Source of the DNA: Bacteroidales bacterium | GTDB taxonomy: Bacteria; Bacteroidota; Bacteroidia; Bacteroidales; Paludibacteraceae | Direction of reading: 5' to 3' | Assembly (NCBI GenBank): GCA_015061185.1 | Contig: SUWZ01000018.1 | Span: forward strand, 1 to 54,588 | Length of the DNA: 54,588 nt | Part shown: positions 24,629 through 33,759 of the stretch, piece by piece | How the letters are laid out: every line of letters begins with the position of its first letter | Position numbering within the stretch: position 1 is the stretch's first letter | Notes under the pieces: model-generated | Told to the model about the DNA's origin: nothing | Databases searched by the model: none | Seen by the model: the letters and a program-made list of their open reading frames with translations, nothing else | Program-made: the position numbers and the translations under genes

Positions 24629-25486
24629 TTACTTAACTTGAATAATCAAGAATTTAGAATTAGCCCAGAAAGCATTATAGTTAGTAATTTTCAAAATTAA
24701 ATTCTTATCATCTTCTGATTTTTGAACCAACTTATAAGAGTTAAGCGGGTGAGAAGTTAACAAGAAAGCTTTCTTAGAATTAAGATCCAATTCTGTAAAG
24801 TTACGAATATCAACAGCAGTACAGATGCTAGGATTGATACTTGCAGACTTAAGTAATTTTTCTCTCAAACCTTTTTGTTTAAGAGTAGCCTTATCACCAA
24901 CAAAATAGTAAGCTTTATTCAAAGCTTCTTCTTGAGCTGCCATAGCAATTTCTTGTTGAGATGCCACTTGGAAAATAGAATCAGCCTTAGTTGTCATAGA
25001 ATCCAAAGAGCTGCTCAAAGAAGCAATTTTAATATCTTTGTTTTCCAATTGAGTTTTCAACTCTTTCATCTTCTTTTCATTTTCCTTCAAATCTCTCTGC
25101 AAACCACTAACCAATCCGCGGAAGTAAGCAGCATTTCCTTGAGCCTTAGACAAAGCTTGATCCAAAGAATCAATTTTCATGCGGCTAGAACGAATTGCAT
25201 CAGTGATAGTTTGAAAATCTTGTTGAATTTTTTGTTTGCTATCCGGAGTTACACCTTCTGCACCTTGAGTTTCCTCTAAGATTCCCAACTCAGCATTCTT
25301 GATTGTTCTGAAGTTAGATTGAACCTCTTGGATAAGCGACAAATAGTTAGCCACTTCTTGGTCAACCATAGCCTTTTCATTTTGAAGAGAATCCAAACTT
25401 TTTTGTGTTGCTTCATATTGATCTTTGTAACAAGAAGTTGTCCCTAAAGCAAGACACACACTCAATAATAAAAATAGCTTTTTCAT
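24629..25486 (-). CDS. Coiled-coil lipoprotein, Cbp1 collagen-binding adhesin-like
   Basis: 285 residues. The lipoprotein signal ends at TTSC with C19 as the lipidated residue. Residues about 25-190 are heptad-rich coiled coil (for example DLKENEKKMKELKTQLENKD). The C-terminal part (NKAYYFVGDKATLKQKGLRE, then DLNSKKAFLLTSHPLNSYKL) matches the conserved tail of Bacteroidota Cbp1-family lipoproteins. One member in B. fragilis was reported to bind collagen; whether this one does is not known. It is monocistronic, with a clear terminator. Confidence 0.75.
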   Translation of the reverse strand: MKKLFLLLSVCLALGTTSCYKDQYEATQKSLDSLQNEKAMVDQEVANYLSLIQEVQSNFRTIKNAELGILEETQGAEGVTPDSKQKIQQDFQTITDAIRSSRMKIDSLDQALSKAQGNAAYFRGLVSGLQRDLKENEKKMKELKTQLENKDIKIASLSSSLDSMTTKADSIFQVASQQEIAMAAQEEALNKAYYFVGDKATLKQKGLREKLLKSASINPSICTAVDIRNFTELDLNSKKAFLLTSHPLNSYKLVQKSEDDKNLILKITNYNAFWANSKFLIIQVK

Positions 25487-25523
25487 CTTAAAAATAAATT
25501 AATATGTTATTACTAAATAAATT

Positions 25524-26210
25524 TCACACTTCACATCCACCTAAAACCATAACAATTTCGCCTTTAGGAGGATGACTTTCAAAATAGTTCTTAACTTCGA
25601 CTAAAGTACCCCGAACAGTTTCTTCGTGAACTTTTGAGATCTCACGCGAGACAGACACTTTTCTGGTCTCACCCATCACCTCAATCATTTGAGTTAACGT
25701 CTTAACCAAACGGAAAGGAGACTCATAAATCACAGTTGTTCTACTCTCTTCCGCAAGCTCTTTCAATTTGGTCTGACGACCTTTTTTCTGGGGCAAAAAA
25801 CCTTCGAAACAGAAACGGTCATTGGGCAATCCTGAATTCACCAAAGCAGGAACAAAAGCCGTAGCACCCGGAAGACACTCCACCTCAACACCCGCCTCAA
25901 CACAAGCACGAACTATCAAAAAACCCGGGTCTGAAATTGCTGGAGTTCCAGCATCGGAAATCAAAGCGATATTCTCTCCCATTTGCAACCGAGATACGAC
26001 AGCACCCAAACTTTTATGTTCATTGAACTTATGATGAGACATCATTCTATTTTCTATCTGAAAATGTTTCAACAATATCCCACTAGTTCGAGTATCTTCA
26101 GCCAAAATCAAATCGACCTCCTTCAGCACACGGATAGCTCTGAAAGTCATATCTTCCAGATTGCCTACCGGAGTAGGAACCAAAAACAATTTTCCCAATC
26201 TACTTTTCAC
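25524..26210 (-). CDS. rsmI: 16S rRNA (cytidine1402-2'-O)-methyltransferase
   Basis: Adds a 2'-O-methyl group to C1402 of 16S rRNA in the decoding centre, using S-adenosylmethionine. 228 residues with the tetrapyrrole-methylase fold: LFLVPTPVGNLEDMTFRAI at the N-terminus, LAEDTRTS near 35-42, and ISDAGTPAISDPG near 84-96. The C-terminal GEIVMVLGG is also usual. The upstream acidic gene overlaps it by 4 bp, so the two are translationally coupled. Confidence 0.95.
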   Translation of the reverse strand: MKSRLGKLFLVPTPVGNLEDMTFRAIRVLKEVDLILAEDTRTSGILLKHFQIENRMMSHHKFNEHKSLGAVVSRLQMGENIALISDAGTPAISDPGFLIVRACVEAGVEVECLPGATAFVPALVNSGLPNDRFCFEGFLPQKKGRQTKLKELAEESRTTVIYESPFRLVKTLTQMIEVMGETRKVSVSREISKVHEETVRGTLVEVKNYFESHPPKGEIVMVLGGCEV

Positions 26211-27064
26211 GAAAAACGATTTTCAAGTAAAACTAAAAAATCAGCCACTGCAGCATTTTGCTCATCCCAAGAAAAATGAGAATGAATATAAGAGATTGCC
26301 TCATCCAACGAAGACATACCATCCAGCACATCAATTGTCTGCGTCAACAAGCTCATATCACCACCAAACAACTCTTTACTATACCTATAACGATCGACAA
26401 TTCCCATTTTCTTCAAAGAGAGAACAAAACGACTCTCTATCCGCTTAGAAACACCTTTCGTTGCAATATCAGTTTTATCTCTTGTTGCAAATTTCGATGC
26501 ATCCTCTGATGCTTTTTCAACTATACCATTTACAAAATCCGTGCCAAACTCATCATCAACCTCATCCTCCAAACTTTCATCATTAGCATCACTTTCATCC
26601 ACATCGCTATCATCTTCACTTTCATCATTGTCATCATCATCCCACTCCTCCTCTTCATCCAACTCGTCATACTCTTCTTCCCACTCTTCATCTTCATCAA
26701 AAAACTCATCCTCTCCATCTATCATTTGCATATCATCCACCTCATCATCAACGAATTCTGACTGAAAAGTATTCTGCTCGACTTCTTCAATTTGCGAAGA
26801 AACACTCTCTGTATTCAAAGGAGAGAGTTCCTTGATTCTGTCAGATATATGTTCTACTTTCACCGAAGCAAGATTCAATACACTGACAGGAATCTCCGTC
26901 ATTTCGGACATACCATCAAAAAGTAGCAGCAACTCCTTTAAATCATTAACAATAAGAGACCGTAATTCGTTATTATTCATTTTAACAAAATTTAATTCAA
27001 TCAACCAAGAACTTAGAAGTTGGTTAAATCCTACTTCAAGCATATTTGAAAGAGATTTTTCCAT
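26207..27064 (-). CDS. Acidic-linker protein conserved with rsmI (function unknown)
   Basis: 285 residues in the longest frame. The N-terminal third is helical. A run at about 112-175 is almost entirely Asp and Glu. The C-terminus (FVLSLKKMGIVDRYRYSKELFGGD, then ISYIHSHFSWDEQNAAVADF) resembles a tail shared by uncharacterised Bacteroidota proteins. Codons 1-17 lie inside a MITE-like element (27015-27064), so the true start may be the Met at 26980 (protein MNNNELRSL..), which follows an A-rich stretch; the ATG at 27064 could be a gained start. It overlaps rsmI by 4 bp. The function is unknown. Confidence 0.75.
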   Translation of the reverse strand: MEKSLSNMLEVGFNQLLSSWLIELNFVKMNNNELRSLIVNDLKELLLLFDGMSEMTEIPVSVLNLASVKVEHISDRIKELSPLNTESVSSQIEEVEQNTFQSEFVDDEVDDMQMIDGEDEFFDEDEEWEEEYDELDEEEEWDDDDNDESEDDSDVDESDANDESLEDEVDDEFGTDFVNGIVEKASEDASKFATRDKTDIATKGVSKRIESRFVLSLKKMGIVDRYRYSKELFGGDMSLLTQTIDVLDGMSSLDEAISYIHSHFSWDEQNAAVADFLVLLENRFS

Positions 27065-27199
27065 CTGTTTTTATTATCTTTTTGCAGAAAATAGTGAATT
27101 ACGATCAAAAAGAATAATAAAAATAGGTTAAAAGAATCTCAATAATGCTGAAAACAAGAGCGTAAAACTCTATTTTTTTATAAAATTTAGACAGCTTCT
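27015..27199 (-). mobile_element. Complete outer MITE-like element, 185 bp
   Basis: Minus-strand copy with both ends: AGAAGTTGGTTAAATC (right end, from 27015) and ATTTAGACAGCTTCT (left end, to 27199). Internal segments TTGCAGAAAATAGTG and AAAAGAATCTCA match the copies at 1-118 and 16341-16737. There is no inner element, so this is the unoccupied form. It overlaps the start region of the acidic gene and lies 67 bp from the AI-2E transporter promoter. Confidence 0.75.
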
Positions 27200-27266
27200 T
27201 CTTATATACAAAACAACAAAATTAAAATTTCTTGTTTAGAAAAAAACTATTTCGTCTAATATTTTT

Positions 27267-27274
27267 TATCTTTG
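27267..27274 (+). promoter_or_regulatory. -7 box for the AI-2E transporter operon
   Basis: TATCTTTG, an exact match. Transcription would begin near 27281. That makes the ATG at 27329 (leader about 48 nt) a better start than the GTG at 27293. Confidence 0.55.
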
Positions 27275-27328
27275 TAAAGATATAAAATTATTGTGCTTCA
27301 AAGGCCATTTTTTAAAGTTTTTTTTAGT

Positions 27329-28456
27329 ATGGAGTCACCTTTTTCCAAACCATTCAACTTAGACAGAACCGTTCGGCTCTTCCTACTACTTGCCGGATTT
27401 ATCAGTATACTACTACTACTCAATTACTTAACTCCGGTATTAATCCCATTTTTTGTAGCATGGCTATTAGCTTATCTACTCTACCCTATTGTCACTTTTT
27501 TTAAGAAAAAATTACGAATCAAGAATCATAATTTAGCCGTCATCTTGGTTTTACTAACAATTTTCACCCTCATTATAGCAGCAATAACATTGCTCACCCC
27601 TCTGTTTGTAGCAGAGGTTGTCAAGGTTAAAGATTTAATTATTCAATATAGTTCACAAAATCAAAGCTATGGAATAATTCCACAAAAATGGGAAATTTTT
27701 CTACAAAACATCATTATAGAAACCGAACTTCTGGAAATTTTCAACAAAGAGAGTTTGGCACAATTGATAAAAGATTTCTTTCCACACGCATGGACACTCC
27801 TTAGCAATTCACTAAACATTGCAACTAGTATATTTGCAGCATTTATCACCATTCTATACCTATATTTCATTTTGAAAGATTACAACACGATTGGGAAACG
27901 TCTAATTCAACTAATCCCGGACAAATACAAACCATTTGCCTCCTCATTGTTACTCGACATGGAACAAGGTATGAGCAACTACTATCGTGGGCAATCTGCA
28001 GTTGCAATGTGCGTTGGGATACTATTTTGCATAGGATTTTCAATTATCAATATGCCACTAGCATTGATGATGGGACTCACCTTAGGTTTATTAAACATGG
28101 TTCCCTACCTACAAGTATTAGGCATTCCTCCTTGCATTGTTTTAATATTGATAAATGCCGCTGAAAGAGGGGTAGCACCATGGGGAGGACTAATTGCACT
28201 TGCCGTTGTTTTCATAGTTGTGCAAATTATACAAGATGGCTACTTAGTTCCTAAAATCATGAAAAAGACATTAAATCTAAATGCAGCTGTGATATTACTT
28301 GCGCTCTCTGTATTTGGCATGTTATTAGGATTTTTGGGAATTATCATTGCTCTGCCTGCAACCACTTTGTTATTATCGTACTACAAACGGTACATATTAA
28401 AAGAGATAAATGACATAGACAAAGATTATATTCCACAGAATACCAACAGTGACTAA
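27329..28456 (+). CDS. AI-2E family membrane transporter
   Basis: 375 residues from the ATG at 27329 (an open GTG start at 27293 would add 12). About seven or eight membrane helices in the AI-2E arrangement: two N-terminal helices, a cytoplasmic amphipathic region, then a C-terminal block with GLTLGLLNMVPYLQVLGIPPC and a PKIMKKTLNLNAAVILLAL motif. The family includes exporters of diverse small molecules and Na+(Li+)/H+ antiporters, and only some members relate to autoinducer-2. It overlaps prmC by 8 bp, so it is first in an operon with prmC, recX and a CPBP protease. Confidence 0.88.
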   Translation: MESPFSKPFNLDRTVRLFLLLAGFISILLLLNYLTPVLIPFFVAWLLAYLLYPIVTFFKKKLRIKNHNLAVILVLLTIFTLIIAAITLLTPLFVAEVVKVKDLIIQYSSQNQSYGIIPQKWEIFLQNIIIETELLEIFNKESLAQLIKDFFPHAWTLLSNSLNIATSIFAAFITILYLYFILKDYNTIGKRLIQLIPDKYKPFASSLLLDMEQGMSNYYRGQSAVAMCVGILFCIGFSIINMPLALMMGLTLGLLNMVPYLQVLGIPPCIVLILINAAERGVAPWGGLIALAVVFIVVQIIQDGYLVPKIMKKTLNLNAAVILLALSVFGMLLGFLGIIIALPATTLLLSYYKRYILKEINDIDKDYIPQNTNSD

Positions 28457-29282
28457 ACAAGAATTTTACAATAACTTAAAGGATGTATGCTCCGCCGAGG
28501 AGTCTAAAACACTCTACTATCTCATCATTCAATATTTGTTTGATGCGCCATTGTCATCGGCAATTATAAAAGAAATGGAGGGGCTATCAGAGGAGCAAAA
28601 TAAACACTTGGAGGAAATTACCGTGCGACTAAAAAAGCACGAGCCCATCCAATATATTTTAGGAGAGTGCGAATTTCGCTCCTTAAAATGGTTTGTTTCT
28701 TCGGATGTTTTAATTCCGCGCCCCGAAACGTCAGAGCTTATAGACTGGGTGATAGAAGATTGGAAATACAAAGATGGCAAAGGAATCGACATCGGCACCG
28801 GAAGTGGTTGCATTGCCATCTCTCTAAAGAAAGCTCTTCCTAAGATGGAGATTCATGCTACAGACATTTCGAAAGCAGCACTTGAAGTTGCTAAAAAGAA
28901 TGCGGCAAATTTAGATGCCGAGATACTCTTACATCACGATAATATTTTAGCAACGAAACTCCCGAACGAGGAAAAATATCATCTAATCATCAGCAATCCT
29001 CCCTACATAATGCAAAGAGAGAAGAAGGAGATTGCTCCACGAGTGATGGACTATGAACCACATACTGCTCTATTTGTATCTGATGAAGACCCCTTGATAT
29101 TTTATCGAGAAATTGCTAATTTTGGAAAAGAACATTTACACGATGGTGGCTCTATCTATTTTGAGATTAACGCATTGTTAGGCCATGAATGCATAACGAT
29201 GCTTCATCAAATGGACTACAAAGAGGTAACATTAAGAATAGATGAATACGGAAAGGAAAGAATGATACGATGCAAGAAATAG
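28449..29282 (+). CDS. prmC: Peptide chain release factor N5-glutamine methyltransferase
   Basis: Methylates the Gln of the GGQ motif in release factors, required for efficient translation termination. 277 residues with an N-terminal helical domain, then the SAM fold (IDIGTGSGCIA near 113-123) and the catalytic NPPY at 183-186. Start is GTG at 28449, overlapping the AI-2E gene by 8 bp. It overlaps recX by 13 bp. Confidence 0.95.
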   Translation: MTKQEFYNNLKDVCSAEESKTLYYLIIQYLFDAPLSSAIIKEMEGLSEEQNKHLEEITVRLKKHEPIQYILGECEFRSLKWFVSSDVLIPRPETSELIDWVIEDWKYKDGKGIDIGTGSGCIAISLKKALPKMEIHATDISKAALEVAKKNAANLDAEILLHHDNILATKLPNEEKYHLIISNPPYIMQREKKEIAPRVMDYEPHTALFVSDEDPLIFYREIANFGKEHLHDGGSIYFEINALLGHECITMLHQMDYKEVTLRIDEYGKERMIRCKK

Positions 29283-29749
29283 ACTATAAATCGGCTTTAT
29301 CAAGAATGGCTTCCTATTGTTCCAAATCAGAACAATGCATAAAAAACGTCATTGAAAAAATGGCTAAATGGGAGTTAACAAAGGAGGAAAAGGAAGAAAT
29401 CATCCACTACCTCATTCAAGAAAAATATATCGATGAACGGCGGTATGCCGAATTTTATGCCAAAGACAAACATCGTTTTCAGCAATGGGGCAAAAATAAA
29501 ATTGGCATGATGTTACGAGCCAAAGAGATCAGCGAAGAAAATATCCGTAACGCACTCTCCTTAATAGAATCCGATGATTACGAAGAACGATTGTACAAAT
29601 TATTAGAGAGTAAATTTAAAAAAATAAAGTATGAGTCGCTATACGATGCCAAGGGAAAACTTTTTCGCTACGGCTGTTCAAAAGGCTTTGAGAGTGAATT
29701 AATTTTAAAAACGTGCGACAAAATAATTAACGAATCATTAAAAAAGTAG
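29270..29749 (+). CDS. recX: RecX family recombination regulator
   Basis: 159 residues, all-helical, with repeated three-helix units. RecX inhibits RecA filaments and modulates recombination. Typical residues are the N-terminal MASYCSKSEQCI, then LIQEKYIDERRYAEFYAKDK and WGKNKIGMMLRAKEIS. It overlaps prmC by 13 bp; recA is not nearby, which is common for this arrangement in Bacteroidota. Confidence 0.88.
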   Translation: MQEIDYKSALSRMASYCSKSEQCIKNVIEKMAKWELTKEEKEEIIHYLIQEKYIDERRYAEFYAKDKHRFQQWGKNKIGMMLRAKEISEENIRNALSLIESDDYEERLYKLLESKFKKIKYESLYDAKGKLFRYGCSKGFESELILKTCDKIINESLKK

Positions 29750-29753
29750 AGAG

Positions 29754-30626
29754 ATGCAATATATAAAATTCAAAGGTTTATTTAGGGACATTCCACTATG
29801 GGGACAATTTACAATCGTTCTATTTTTACTATTATTTTCCAGTCTTTCTTTCTTAATGGTGGGTGAAGTTCTATTAAAACTATTTCCCACAGAAGATAGC
29901 ATACTATCAATAGAAATAACCCAACTTTTTTCGGCTCTTGGCATGTTTATAGTAGCCCCCCTTGCCATTGCCTATCTATTTAGCTATCATCCCCAATCCT
30001 TCCTATCCATTAATAAACCACAACCTAAACTACTCTTATTAGCAATTATCTGTATAATTGCATCGATACCATTCATCAACTACATCTCCTCTCTTAACGA
30101 GCTGATGCAACTCCCCGAATTTCTATCAGAGATAGAAGAATGGATGCGAAAAATGGAAGATAAGAATACAAGATTAACACAAGAAATGCTTGCCAATCAA
30201 GCTTGGGAGATGATATTATTGGACATACTAATTTTAGCAATCATTCCGGCAATTGGAGAGGAACTTTTATTTAGGGGTATTATACAAAGAGGCATAGAAA
30301 AGCAAACTCACAATATTCACTTAGCCATTTGGAGCAGTGCCTTCATATTCAGTGCCATACACCTTCAGTTTTATGGATTCTTTCCACGAATGTTCATGGG
30401 TGCAATCTTCGGTTATATGCTCTATTGGGGAAAAAGTATATGGATTCCTATTGTCTGTCACTTCACGAACAACTTTTTAGTAATCATAACAAGTCATCTC
30501 TACCCAGAAGAGATTGGAGCCAGCTACCTCGACAATATCGGAAAAGAGAACCTATTAACTGCTATAAATAGTTTACTACTATTTACCCTCTTCTTTTTCC
30601 TCTACAAGAAGATTTCCACAAAATAG
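29754..30626 (+). CDS. CPBP (type II CAAX-like) membrane metalloprotease
   Basis: 290 residues with about eight hydrophobic helices. The CPBP motifs are IGEELLFRGIIQRG (EExxxR), FSAIHLQFYGFFPRM with the metal-binding His, and CHFTNN with a second His. The family cleaves prenylated or bacteriocin-type peptides in the membrane; the substrate is unknown. It starts 4 bp after recX and is the last gene in the operon, just before folE on the opposite strand. Confidence 0.88.
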   Translation: MQYIKFKGLFRDIPLWGQFTIVLFLLLFSSLSFLMVGEVLLKLFPTEDSILSIEITQLFSALGMFIVAPLAIAYLFSYHPQSFLSINKPQPKLLLLAIICIIASIPFINYISSLNELMQLPEFLSEIEEWMRKMEDKNTRLTQEMLANQAWEMILLDILILAIIPAIGEELLFRGIIQRGIEKQTHNIHLAIWSSAFIFSAIHLQFYGFFPRMFMGAIFGYMLYWGKSIWIPIVCHFTNNFLVIITSHLYPEEIGASYLDNIGKENLLTAINSLLLFTLFFFLYKKISTK

Positions 30627-30631
30627 GATAA

Positions 30632-31246
30632 TTATCTACCAATAAGGTTGATAAACTCTTCACGAGTTTTTTGCGTATTAAAGATTCCGGTAAAATCAGA
30701 TGTAGTGGTAATAGAGTGCATTTTTTGCACACCCCTCATCTGCATACAAGTATGTTGAGCTTCAATAACCACCATAACACCCAAAGGATTCAGAGCTTCC
30801 TGAATACAATCTTTAATTTGAGTAGTTAAACGCTCTTGAATTTGCAATCGACGAGATAAAATCTCCACAACACGGGCAATTTTACTAAGTCCTGTAATTT
30901 TTTTATTCGGGATATATGCCACATGAGCTTTTCCAAAAAACGGCAAAAAATGGTGCTCACACATCGAATAAAAATCAATATCCTTGACAATCACCATTTG
31001 CCTATACTCCTCTTCGAAAATAGCAGAACGTAACACATCTGATGGATCGATTTTATATCCATAAGTCATGAATTGCATAGCTTTCGCTACACGTTCCGGA
31101 GTTTTTAACAGTCCTTCTCTGTTTACATCTTCTCCCAACAAATCTAAGATTTGAGCAATCAACGGAGTAATCTTCTCTGTCAATTCTACACTTGGATACT
31201 TAGCAAGATCCCAAGGTTTAATTTCTAAATTATCCATTAAAGACAA
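30632..31246 (-). CDS. folE: GTP cyclohydrolase I
   Basis: Converts GTP to dihydroneopterin triphosphate, the first step of tetrahydrofolate synthesis. 204 residues with the zinc ligands C96, H99 and C167 in [12 protein letters not shown] and [11 protein letters not shown], and the signature [24 protein letters not shown]-type segment. Convergent with the CPBP protease gene, with only 5 bp between the stops. Co-transcription with the upstream SPOR gene (140 bp away) is uncertain. Confidence 0.96.
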   Translation of the reverse strand: MSLMDNLEIKPWDLAKYPSVELTEKITPLIAQILDLLGEDVNREGLLKTPERVAKAMQFMTYGYKIDPSDVLRSAIFEEEYRQMVIVKDIDFYSMCEHHFLPFFGKAHVAYIPNKKITGLSKIARVVEILSRRLQIQERLTTQIKDCIQEALNPLGVMVVIEAQHTCMQMRGVQKMHSITTTSDFTGIFNTQKTREEFINLIGR

Positions 31247-31385
31247 CTAATATAAATCACTTTAATTATCAATATATTAAAGGCAACTTCTATGAACTAC
31301 GATTTTTATTATTTGGAGTCCAAAAATCCTGTTTTAGATGTTTTTGAATTTAAATGAATTTATTAAAACCCACTTTGTAACTGTC

Positions 31386-31898
31386 TTATTGTTCTTCCAA
31401 GAGTAAATCACGGGTTTCATCATCTTTAACCACATAAATCTGTCCCTTCAACTCCGGAAAATCTGTCAACAAAGCACGCATACCAACCAAAGCATCGGTA
31501 TGAGTACGAAAATCCCCCACTCTTAATCGCCAAAAAGGAGAAACAAAAGAAAGGTACGCAGGCAAATCAGGATATTTCTCTTTAATCATCTCTTCACGCT
31601 TCAATGCTTCTGTCTTTGATTTTTTCTGATTATTACCCATATAAACCTGAATACGATAACCTACAAAGGTAATAAAAGGATTCTCTTCTGCCTCAGTAAT
31701 CTTTTTATCCAACAAGATTTGCAATTTGGCATTTTGATTAATTAGAACCTTTCCCTGACCGGTTACCCCTTGACGTTTTAATTCATCAAAAATATCTACC
31801 GTCTCCACTTTTTTACTCTGATTCTTTACGGTTTGAGCAAAAGCAGCCGGTGAAAACAATAACAAAAATAGAAATATACGAAAAAATAAACGACTCAT
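31386..31898 (-). CDS. SPOR-domain exported protein
   Basis: 170 residues with a signal peptide (LFFRIFLFLLLFSPAAFAQ) and a C-terminal SPOR domain (GYRIQVYMGNNQKKSKTEALKREE.. to about 165; WRLRVGDFRTHTDALVG is a second strand-helix unit). SPOR domains bind denuded peptidoglycan at division or growth sites, so the protein is likely periplasmic. It has a -7 box at 31924-31931. Confidence 0.85.
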   Translation of the reverse strand: MSRLFFRIFLFLLLFSPAAFAQTVKNQSKKVETVDIFDELKRQGVTGQGKVLINQNAKLQILLDKKITEAEENPFITFVGYRIQVYMGNNQKKSKTEALKREEMIKEKYPDLPAYLSFVSPFWRLRVGDFRTHTDALVGMRALLTDFPELKGQIYVVKDDETRDLLLEEQ

Positions 31899-31923
31899 AC
31901 TCCTTATTTAATTATCAATAATG

Positions 31924-31931
31924 CAAATATA
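31924..31931 (-). promoter_or_regulatory. -7 box for the SPOR gene
   Basis: TATATTTG on the minus strand, about 26 bp above the start codon. Confidence 0.45.
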
Positions 31932-31967
31932 TAAAAAAACATAATTAGAAACCTTCCAATTATAATA

Positions 31968-32062
31968 AATTTACAGAACCCACCTAAAAGAATCTCAAAG
32001 ATACCGAAAAAGAATAGAATGAAATTCAAAATTAATTTGATAATAAAACTTAAACAGCATCT
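31968..32062 (-). repeat. MITE-like fragment abutting the panE-like gene
   Basis: Minus-strand left end of the outer element (AGATGCTGTTTAAGTTTTAT from 32062), running through TCTTTGAGATTCTTTT into the inner-element start AGGTGGGTTCTGTAAATT at 31985-31968, then decaying. It covers the junction of the two elements as at 16420. The last two bases of the outer end form part of the stop codon of the panE-like gene (32061-32063). Confidence 0.65.
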
Positions 32063-32984
32063 AAATCAATTCGGCATTCTTAGATAGAGAGAGTAAAATT
32101 TGAGATAAGGCTTCAACTTTTTTCATAGGACAACCTATTTTTTTTGCCTCCTCTATCGGGTTCAAGTAAATAGACCGAATCTCTAAAGGGCGGTGATTGT
32201 CCCAATCCAGCTTCATACTTGGCGAATAAGGTCTCATCTCATCAGTCATATTAAGCATATCAAGAATAAACGATTCCTCTATCGTTGCCCCATTTGCCAA
32301 AGCTGCAGCCCGAACCTCCTCCATCAACTCTTTGACTAGTTGACGGGAAAAACTATTTCTCATAATCTGCTCGGTAGTTGCATTCAAAACAACTGTTAAG
32401 CCATTATACGGAATATTCCATACTAACTTTTTCCACCTTGCAGAATAGAGGTCATCCGCAACCGTAACCGTCAGACCGGCACAACAACAATCCTCTAAAA
32501 AACGCGTCAAAACAGATTCATTACGATGTTGGTAGAATCCGATATTGAGCGAACCATAATCTTTATGCTGAATATGTCCTAAACCAACGCGCGAAGAACA
32601 TATAAAGGCCATACCTCCAACAATCGTTGTCTGAGGGAAAGAGAGTGCCAATTCAGCCTCCAACCCTAAACCATTTTGAATTAGAATCACCATAGATGAC
32701 TCATGTAGAATAGGTTCCAACAATTGGGGCAACAGATGATTCTGCGTTGATTTTAGCGATACCAAAACCACGTCACACTTAGGCATATCGAAAGAATTAT
32801 TATAGACGAAGATATCGGATAAATGAAAATCTCCTTCAACAGAATCAACTTGAAATCCATGTTCCTTAACATGCTTATATTCTGAGTGGAATAAAAAATG
32901 GACATCACAGCCGGCATTTGCCAATCGTCCACCATAAAAACCGCCAATGGCTCCTACTCCTATTATACCATATTTTAGTCTCAT
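32061..32984 (-). CDS. 2-dehydropantoate 2-reductase-like protein
   Basis: 307 residues. An N-terminal NADPH-binding fold (GVGAIGGFYGGRLANAG near 8-24) and the ApbA/PanE C-terminal helical domain are present, with the catalytic-lysine region RWKKLVWNIPYNGLTVVLN. PanE reduces ketopantoate in pantothenate synthesis, but Bacteroidota carry several paralogues, so this is a family call. The stop codon TAG coincides with the end of a MITE-like fragment (TTAGATGCTG on the minus strand), meaning its C-terminus may have been trimmed by the insertion. Confidence 0.85.
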   Translation of the reverse strand: MRLKYGIIGVGAIGGFYGGRLANAGCDVHFLFHSEYKHVKEHGFQVDSVEGDFHLSDIFVYNNSFDMPKCDVVLVSLKSTQNHLLPQLLEPILHESSMVILIQNGLGLEAELALSFPQTTIVGGMAFICSSRVGLGHIQHKDYGSLNIGFYQHRNESVLTRFLEDCCCAGLTVTVADDLYSARWKKLVWNIPYNGLTVVLNATTEQIMRNSFSRQLVKELMEEVRAAALANGATIEESFILDMLNMTDEMRPYSPSMKLDWDNHRPLEIRSIYLNPIEEAKKIGCPMKKVEALSQILLSLSKNAELI

Positions 32985-33008
32985 CTTCTATGCTATTAAT
33001 TTCGCTTA

Positions 33009-33016
33009 CAAAATTA
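33009..33016 (-). promoter_or_regulatory. Possible -7 box for the panE-like gene
   Basis: TAATTTTG on the minus strand fits TAnnTTTG and predicts a leader of about 18 nt. The -33 box is not clearly placed. Confidence 0.35.
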
Positions 33017-33222
33017 GGTAAAATTTTACAACCACTCCAACAAATAATTCTCAATATTCATTATTTGCTAATAAAACCAACTACTATAAATGAGGTCTAA
33101 ATAATTTTTCATAGCATTTTGCTTTGTTTATTCCTGTCGTCCAAGGTGAGGTACAAGAATCGTGTATGAGTGAATATGAGCAATATAACTAAACTAAATT
33201 AAAAAACCATCCGCAACAAAAT

Positions 33223-33759
33223 TCACAAAAAACTTTCCCCTGTCAAAACCTCATTTAACCACACTTCATAATCTCCATCAATCAAGGAAACATTCTCACC
33301 GGAGCCACAGAATCCCTCTCTATAAAATCTATTTTCGCGCTGGAGAAATTCAACAGAGCAATCATTATCATCTAACCGGGATTCAATAATAGAGGCATTC
33401 TTAATAATTTCAGAGTAATGATTTTCAATATAGTTTTCACTCATGGTAATACAAATAAATCGGATCTCCTTTTGGTACTCAACTTCAAACGACTGTCTCC
33501 AATCAAAGGGAATATAACAACCTTCAACAATCAAATTTTGGTGATTTTCTATTACCGTTTTAATCATCTCTCGCAGTATTGGCCATAGATAAAGAGTCAA
33601 TTCTTTATCATCCAAGGGTGTAAGACAAGTATTTCCACTACGAATCAGTCCCATTTTTAAGTGATCTACCGATAAATAGGGATAATTATATTTCTCAAGC
33701 AACCTTTGGGCTAGAAACGTTTTCCCAGTATGCGTTGCACCTGTAATTAAAATAACCAT
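33223..33759 (-). CDS. P-loop nucleotide-binding protein, kinase-like
   Basis: 178 residues from the Met at 33759; the open frame extends 16 codons further upstream, but MVILITGATHTGKT places a P-loop (GATHTGKT) right after the first strand, as in adenylate/phosphoglycerate-kinase-like proteins. Features include DHLKMGLIRSG, a Walker-B-like LIVEGCYIP and an Arg-rich lid (ESRLDDND..RENRFYREGF). It could phosphorylate a small metabolite or be a Zeta-type P-loop kinase. No partner gene is next to it. Confidence 0.75.
   Translation of the reverse strand: MVILITGATHTGKTFLAQRLLEKYNYPYLSVDHLKMGLIRSGNTCLTPLDDKELTLYLWPILREMIKTVIENHQNLIVEGCYIPFDWRQSFEVEYQKEIRFICITMSENYIENHYSEIIKNASIIESRLDDNDCSVEFLQRENRFYREGFCGSGENVSLIDGDYEVWLNEVLTGESFL

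Noticed and set aside
26541-26765. Serine-rich plus-strand frame
   Set aside because: It is the reverse complement of the Asp/Glu-rich stretch of the acidic gene, an artefact of the codon repeats.
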